NCBI RefSeq assembly: GCF_900176565.1
Contig: NZ_FXEH01000004.1
Span: forward strand, 372,001 to 436,000
Source: Thalassobacillus devorans
GTDB taxonomy: Bacteria; Bacillota; Bacilli; Bacillales; Halobacillaceae
Reading direction: 5' to 3'
Length of the DNA stretch: 64,000 bases
Shown: positions 60,185 to 64,000 of the stretch, in pieces
How the letters are laid out: each line of letters starts with the position of its first letter
Position numbering within the stretch: the first letter of the stretch is position 1
Notes under the pieces: model-generated
Told to the model about the DNA's origin: nothing
Databases searched by the model: none
What the model saw: the letters and a program-made list of their open reading frames with translations, nothing else
Translations under genes and position numbers: made by a program

Positions 60185-60376
60185 GGGGAAGGGTCGTTGG
60201 GGAACAACTCGCTTTCCGTGGGCGAGTGACGAGCCTACTCGAGCTGACGCTCTGCGGGGTCTCATCTAACCCGCGTATCCCACAGGACTTTGCAATTTTC
60301 ACCCTGAATTAACCCACGCACGAAGGAAATGCGTAGCATTTTCGAGGAGTCTCGTCGTTCCCCCACTCCTCTTGCC
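60185..60376. repeat. GC-rich palindromic repeat, copy 1
   Basis: About 190 nt, GC-rich, in an otherwise AT-rich gap. Contains GGGGAACAACTCGCTTTCC, CTCTGCGGGGTCTCATCT and CCCGCGTATCCCACAGGA. I recall similar intergenic repeats from many Bacillaceae genomes. It is inverted relative to copy 2. No open frame. Confidence 0.65.
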
Positions 60377-60530
60377 ATAAGAAGTTCTCGTAATCACACT
60401 TGTGGAACCTCCTCCACGGTTATAGAAAGAAGATGTTTTTGCCTATACATCCTTTGTAAATGCATTTAGATGAAGGTTTGAGCTGTACACTCTTTGTTTT
60501 ATGAAGGGTCCGTTTACTTTAATAATGGCT

Positions 60531-60653
60531 GGATGGGCAGGGAAACGGGGAGACTCCCGCGGGAGAAGGGGCTAGGCGAGATCCCGCAGGGCTTTAGCCC
60601 GAGGAAGCTTGCCAGGTCCCCCGCAGGAAAGCGAGTCGTTTCCCTGCCCATCC
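60531..60653. repeat. GC-rich palindromic repeat, copy 2
   Basis: 123 nt bounded by a perfect 17-bp inverted repeat, GGATGGGCAGGGAAACG (60531-60547) and its complement (60637-60653). Inside are GACTCCCGCGGGAGAAG and CCGCAGGAAAGCGAGTCG, matching copy 1 in the opposite direction. No open frame. Confidence 0.75.
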
Positions 60654-60734
60654 CTTTTCCCTAACGTTAATGGACCCAACTATCTTGAAACTGAGTCTTC
60701 CATTAAAGGGAGGTTAACTGGAAAATATATTTAA

Positions 60735-60806
60735 TTGTAATGGTTACGATTAGATACTTGTGTATGCGTTCGTAAGCCGTTATAATGTAATTCGTAATCA
60801 TTATGA
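60735..60806 (+). promoter_or_regulatory. Promoter with two Zur-type boxes for znuC-znuB-zur
   Basis: TTGTAATGGTTACGA (60735-60749) and TCGTAATCATTATGA (60792-60806) are 7-1-7 boxes of the Zur type. Between them lies a promoter TTGTGT (60758-60763), 17-nt spacer, TATAAT (60781-60786). Confidence 0.8.
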
Positions 60807-60823
60807 TTTGAAGAGGGATTAGT

Positions 60824-61603
60824 ATGACAGATAATAAAGTTTTAGAAATGGATAATGTATCCTTTAAATATGAAAAAGAGACGGTAGTGAAGGATGTATC
60901 ACTTACTATCGAGGCGGGGCAATTCTTTGGGCTGGTCGGTCCGAACGGCTCTGGTAAATCCACATTGATCAAGCTTATGCTCGGCCTTTTGAAACCTACG
61001 AAGGGAAGTATCAAGCTCTTTGGGTCTCCAGTCCGCAGCTTTAAACATTGGGAAGAGATCGGATTTGTATCACAAAAAGCCAACAGCTTTAACTCTGGAT
61101 TTCCGGCTACCGTACTGGAAGTTGTAAAAACAGGGTTAATTTCAAAAACAGGCTTGTTTCGTTTTTATAATAAGAATGACCGGGAGAAAGCGATGCAGGC
61201 GTTAAAGACAGTAGAGATGGAAGACTACTTCAACCATAATATCGGTGAACTTTCTGGTGGACAGCAGCAGCGTGTATTTATTGCCAGAGCTTTGGTGAGC
61301 GATCCGAAGTTTTTAATATTAGACGAACCCACTGTCGGAGTCGATGCCAAACATGTGGCTGACTTTTATCAATTGCTGCACAAATTAAATCGCAACGAAG
61401 GGATTACATTATTGATGGTTTCCCATGATATTGGGACGATTACCGAACATGCGAGCCATGTTGTCTGTATGAATAAAACCATTCATTTTCATGGAGAGTC
61501 TCATGAATATAAGGCGTTTTCTAATGAAGATCTCAGCCAATTATATGGTCATCCGGTCCAGCAGCTGACCCACAACCATGGGGAGGTGGACCCTCGTGAT
61601 TGA
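60824..61603 (+). CDS. znuC: Zinc ABC transporter ATP-binding protein
   Basis: A 259-residue ATPase: Walker A GLVGPNGSGKSTLIK, signature LSGGQQQRVFIARAL, Walker B FLILDEPTVGVD and switch His in MVSHDIG. With the ZnuB permease and ZnuA binding protein it drives zinc uptake. The C-terminus is His-containing (HPVQQLTHNHGEVDPRD). Overlaps znuB by 8 nt. Zur-type boxes precede it. Confidence 0.92.
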   Translation: MTDNKVLEMDNVSFKYEKETVVKDVSLTIEAGQFFGLVGPNGSGKSTLIKLMLGLLKPTKGSIKLFGSPVRSFKHWEEIGFVSQKANSFNSGFPATVLEVVKTGLISKTGLFRFYNKNDREKAMQALKTVEMEDYFNHNIGELSGGQQQRVFIARALVSDPKFLILDEPTVGVDAKHVADFYQLLHKLNRNEGITLLMVSHDIGTITEHASHVVCMNKTIHFHGESHEYKAFSNEDLSQLYGHPVQQLTHNHGEVDPRD

Positions 61604-62453
61604 AAGCTTTTTCACCTATGAGTTCTTACAGAACGCAGCGCTAGCCGGTTTGATGATCGGTTTTGTGGCACCGCTTCTTGGTGTCTTTATCGTTGTGCGG
61701 CGATTGTCGCTGATTGCGGATGCGCTCTCACACATTACTTTAACTGGTATTGCGGCAAGTCTGTTATTAGAAAAGCGGGTAACGGCGATCAATGAATGGA
61801 ACCCCGTTTATATGGGGATGGTGTTTTCTGTCACGGGCGCCATTCTGATTGAAAAACTTAGAAAAGTTTATAAGCATTATGAGGAGCTCGCGATTCCGAT
61901 CATCTTATCTGGAGGGATCGGTGTCGGGGTCATATTGATCTCGCTTGCGGACGGCTTTAATACCGACTTATTCAGTTATTTATTTGGCAGTGTCACTGCT
62001 GTCAGCCGTGCGGACATGTCGACAGTGTTAGTGATTACATTATTGGTACTTGCCGTCGTTTTGTTGTTCTATAAAGAGCTGTTTGTGTTGTCGTTTGATG
62101 AAGACCATGCTGCGGTGTCCGGGGTTAATGGGAAATTGATCCACCTATTGTTTATTGTTATGGTGGCCTTAGTTATCGCTTCAGCGATGCAAATTGTCGG
62201 TATATTGCTCGTATCAGCATTGATGACCCTTCCTGTTGCTGCAGCATTACGTATCTCCAAAAGTTTTAAACAGACGATTGGATTATCTATCTTTTTCGGA
62301 GAATTATCCGTAATCGTTGGATTAATTACTTCCTATCAGCTAAGCGTACCGCCTGGCGGAACGATTGTGGTGACTGCCATTTTGATATTAATCGGAGCGA
62401 TAGCCTATCGGAAGGTTTCAGGTCAATTATCATTAAAGGGTGAAACGATATGA
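61596..62453 (+). CDS. znuB: Zinc ABC transporter permease
   Basis: A 285-residue membrane protein of the ZnuB/MntB family with about eight helices: GFVAPLLGVFIVVRRLSLIADALSHITLTG (family motif), LFSYLFGSVTAVS and VGILLVSALMTLPVAAALRIS. GTG 61596 is used with GGGAGGTGG upstream; the frame from 61578 is longer but overlaps znuC further. Its stop overlaps zur by 4 nt. Confidence 0.92.
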   Translation: MIESFFTYEFLQNAALAGLMIGFVAPLLGVFIVVRRLSLIADALSHITLTGIAASLLLEKRVTAINEWNPVYMGMVFSVTGAILIEKLRKVYKHYEELAIPIILSGGIGVGVILISLADGFNTDLFSYLFGSVTAVSRADMSTVLVITLLVLAVVLLFYKELFVLSFDEDHAAVSGVNGKLIHLLFIVMVALVIASAMQIVGILLVSALMTLPVAAALRISKSFKQTIGLSIFFGELSVIVGLITSYQLSVPPGGTIVVTAILILIGAIAYRKVSGQLSLKGETI

Positions 62454-62863
62454 ATATAGAAAAAGCAATTGATAAATTAAAAGAAAAGGGATATAAGCGT
62501 ACGAAACAGCGTGAGCGGATACTTGAGATATTCTCGGAGCAGGATCAAGGATATATTCCTGCCAAGACGATATTAAAGGAAATACAAAAGGACTTTCCCG
62601 GTGTAAGCTATGATACCATCTACCGTAACTTATACTTGTTGGCAGAAGAACAGGTACTTGAATCGACTGAACTGGATGGGGAGAAACATTTCCGTTTCCA
62701 TTGTGACACGCATGGCCATCATCATCATTTTATTTGTACCGGGTGTGGCAAAACAAAGGCGGTAGAGTTTTGTCCGATGGATAAAATAGCCCAAAGCCTG
62801 GATGGTTATGCTGTTGATGATCATAAGTTCGAGATTTACGGAAAATGCCCAGGCTGTCTTTAA
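62450..62863 (+). CDS. zur: Zinc uptake regulator, Fur family
   Basis: A 137-residue Fur-family repressor. The winged helix includes VSYDTIYRNLYLLAEEQVLE; metal ligands are FHCDTHGHHHHFICTGCGKTKAVEFC and the C-terminal CPGC, giving two structural Cys pairs. Its place after znuCB and the Zur-type boxes identify it as Zur rather than Fur or PerR. It would repress znuC-znuB-zur and znuA when zinc is sufficient, and so itself. Confidence 0.9.
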   Translation: MNIEKAIDKLKEKGYKRTKQRERILEIFSEQDQGYIPAKTILKEIQKDFPGVSYDTIYRNLYLLAEEQVLESTELDGEKHFRFHCDTHGHHHHFICTGCGKTKAVEFCPMDKIAQSLDGYAVDDHKFEIYGKCPGCL

Positions 62864-62865
62864 GA

Positions 62866-62898
62866 ACGAAGCGTATCGTACGAGACGGTACGCTTCTA
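62866..62898 (+). terminator. Hairpin after zur
   Basis: GAAGCGT (62868-62874) pairs with ACGCTTC (62890-62896), but the T-tail is weak. Confidence 0.45.
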
Positions 62899-62916
62899 TT
62901 CAGGTCTAAACTAAAT

Positions 62917-62959
62917 GGTAGTGATTACTATTTACAAAGCGTAATGATTACGCTATAAT
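62917..62959 (+). promoter_or_regulatory. Promoter and Zur-type boxes of znuA
   Basis: A perfect palindrome GCGTAATGATTACGC (62939-62953) lies between TTTACA (62931-62936) and TATAAT (62954-62959), spaced 17 nt. A second weaker box GGTAGTGATTACTAT is at 62917-62931. Confidence 0.85.
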
Positions 62960-62990
62960 TCACTTCAGTAACGAAGGGGGAGAGTAAGGA

Positions 62991-63998
62991 ATGAAAAAGA
63001 GGTATTTATTTTTATTATCATTATTATTGACTGTTTTCCTGGGAGCTTGTGGAGAACAAGCGAGTCAAAATGACGCTTCAGAGGAGGAAGTTAAAGAAAC
63101 ACTTAAACTTTATACAACGGTCTATCCGTTGAAGGATTTTGCTGAAAAAATTGGCGGAGATCATGTAGAAGTGGAGTCTATCCTTCCTCCTGGTGCGGAT
63201 TCGCATACATTTGAACCCGATACAAAACAAATGATAAAAGTAGCAGAAGCAGATGGTTTCATTTATAGCGGAGCCGGACTGGAAGCATATGCAGAAAAGA
63301 TCTCCGGTGCTGTTGAAGCAGAGGACGTGAAAATCCTGGAGGCGACTGAAGGTATCAATTTGGAGAATCATGAACACCAACAGAATGAAGAAGATGGCGG
63401 CCATGACGAGCATGACGATGAGGAGAATCACGCCGGAGAAGAAGGTGATGGTCATGGTCATGGTCATGGTGATAACGACAAAGACCCTCACGTATGGCTT
63501 GATCCTGTCCTATCCATCCAACTGGCAGCTAACATCAAAGACCTTCTTGTTGAATTAAAACCGGAAGAGGAAGAAACTTATGAAGAGAACTTCAACACAT
63601 TGAAAGCAGACTTGGAGGAGCTGGATCATTCGTTTGCTAATGAAATAAAAGCACAACCCAAAAATAAAATTATTGTGTCCCATGCGGCTTATGGTTATTG
63701 GGAACATGCCTATGGTCTTGAACAGATTGCAGTCAGTGGATTAAGTCCTACGGAAGAGCCATCACAAAAACAATTAGAAAAAATTATCAAAGCAGCGGAA
63801 GACAATGACTTAAAGTATGTATTGTTCGAACAAAATGTTACTCCTAAAGTATCCGAAGTCGTTCAAAAAGAAATTAATGGAGAAGCATTAAGAATTCATA
63901 ATTTATCCGTTTTGACAGATAATGATATCGATGCTGATGAAGATTACTTCAGTTTAATGTATCGGAATCTCGAGGTCTTGAAGAAAGCACTACAATAA
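62991..63998 (+). CDS. znuA: Zinc-binding lipoprotein of the Znu system
   Basis: A 335-residue cluster A-I solute-binding protein. The signal peptide ends in a lipobox (VFLGACGEQ). TTVYPLKDFAEKIGGDHVEVESILPPGADSHTFEPD gives the first His ligand, then a His/Asp/Glu-rich loop (about residues 123-163, many HGHGHG-type repeats) typical of zinc transporters, DPHVWLDPVL and VSHAAYGYWEHAYGL. It binds Zn2+ outside the cell and passes it to ZnuB. Separate from znuCB-zur, with its own Zur-controlled promoter. The gene is complete within the window. Confidence 0.92.
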   Translation: MKKRYLFLLSLLLTVFLGACGEQASQNDASEEEVKETLKLYTTVYPLKDFAEKIGGDHVEVESILPPGADSHTFEPDTKQMIKVAEADGFIYSGAGLEAYAEKISGAVEAEDVKILEATEGINLENHEHQQNEEDGGHDEHDDEENHAGEEGDGHGHGHGDNDKDPHVWLDPVLSIQLAANIKDLLVELKPEEEETYEENFNTLKADLEELDHSFANEIKAQPKNKIIVSHAAYGYWEHAYGLEQIAVSGLSPTEEPSQKQLEKIIKAAEDNDLKYVLFEQNVTPKVSEVVQKEINGEALRIHNLSVLTDNDIDADEDYFSLMYRNLEVLKKALQ

Positions 63999-64000
63999 AA

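Overview
The window looks like chromosome of a moderately halophilic, endospore-forming Bacillaceae, most like Halobacillus or a near relative. The genus is my inference. The evidence is an ectABC ectoine operon, many Bacillus-type genes (mreBH, metI, zosA, sipW/tasA/tapA, RsbR and YfkJ-YfkI-YfkH homologues, ywbE, a DUF2639 protein), DUF3231 and coat-type ferritin-like families common in spore formers, S-box riboswitches, AGGAGG-type ribosome binding sites and TTGACA/TATAAT promoters. I saw no tRNA, rRNA, prophage or CRISPR array. The single complete insertion sequence is an IS1182-family element.

Layout. 0-5.4 kb: end of an MMPL-like transporter with its TetR regulator, an RsbR-type stressosome protein, pepT, and ectABC on the minus strand behind a clear sigma-A promoter. 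ectA seems to start at ATC. 5.7-11.7 kb: MATE pump, a sulfur operon (DsrE-like, TusA-like, SQR-like flavoprotein, DUF1641), HAD phosphatase, UspA, DinB. 11.8-20 kb: C45 acyltransferase, an orphan siderophore-type N-hydroxylase, NhaC antiporter, a SAM riboswitch ahead of msrA, a cupin/HD-GYP fusion and a GntP-like permease. 20-25 kb: metI behind a second SAM riboswitch, DUF3231, YdaT-like, secreted M14 peptidase, YhdH-type reductase. 25-27.3 kb: an isolated HypB/HypD pair with altered metal-site residues.

28.2-32.5 kb is the most distinctive region. It is a biofilm-fibre operon (TasA/camelysin, TapA, SipW) extended by an LPQTG-anchored TasA-like protein, a class D-like sortase and a small unknown protein. 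GTTCTYT (SinR-type) sites surround its promoter. 32.5-33.1 kb holds two copies of a hairpin repeat that occurs five times in the window, flanking a possible small RNA. 33-41.6 kb: ion channel, broken GNAT, panE, a ~21-bp phased repeat array, mreBH, YkgJ/MOSC pair, secreted CAP protein, HMCES/YedK-type protein. 41.6-43.4 kb: the IS1182 element.

43.5-50.7 kb: a Fur-box-controlled operon for a citrate/diaminopropane hydroxamate siderophore (schizokinen type). It lacks the usual diaminobutyrate aminotransferase; EctB, 40 kb away, makes the same intermediate, so osmoprotection and iron acquisition may share a precursor. 50.9-60 kb: GGDEF/EAL protein, AGCS symporter, YfkJ-YfkI-YfkH-like operon, ZosA with a PerR-like box, and an amino-acid ABC binding protein and permease with no ATPase. 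60-64 kb: two inverted copies of a GC-rich palindromic repeat, then znuC-znuB-zur and znuA, each behind Zur-type boxes.
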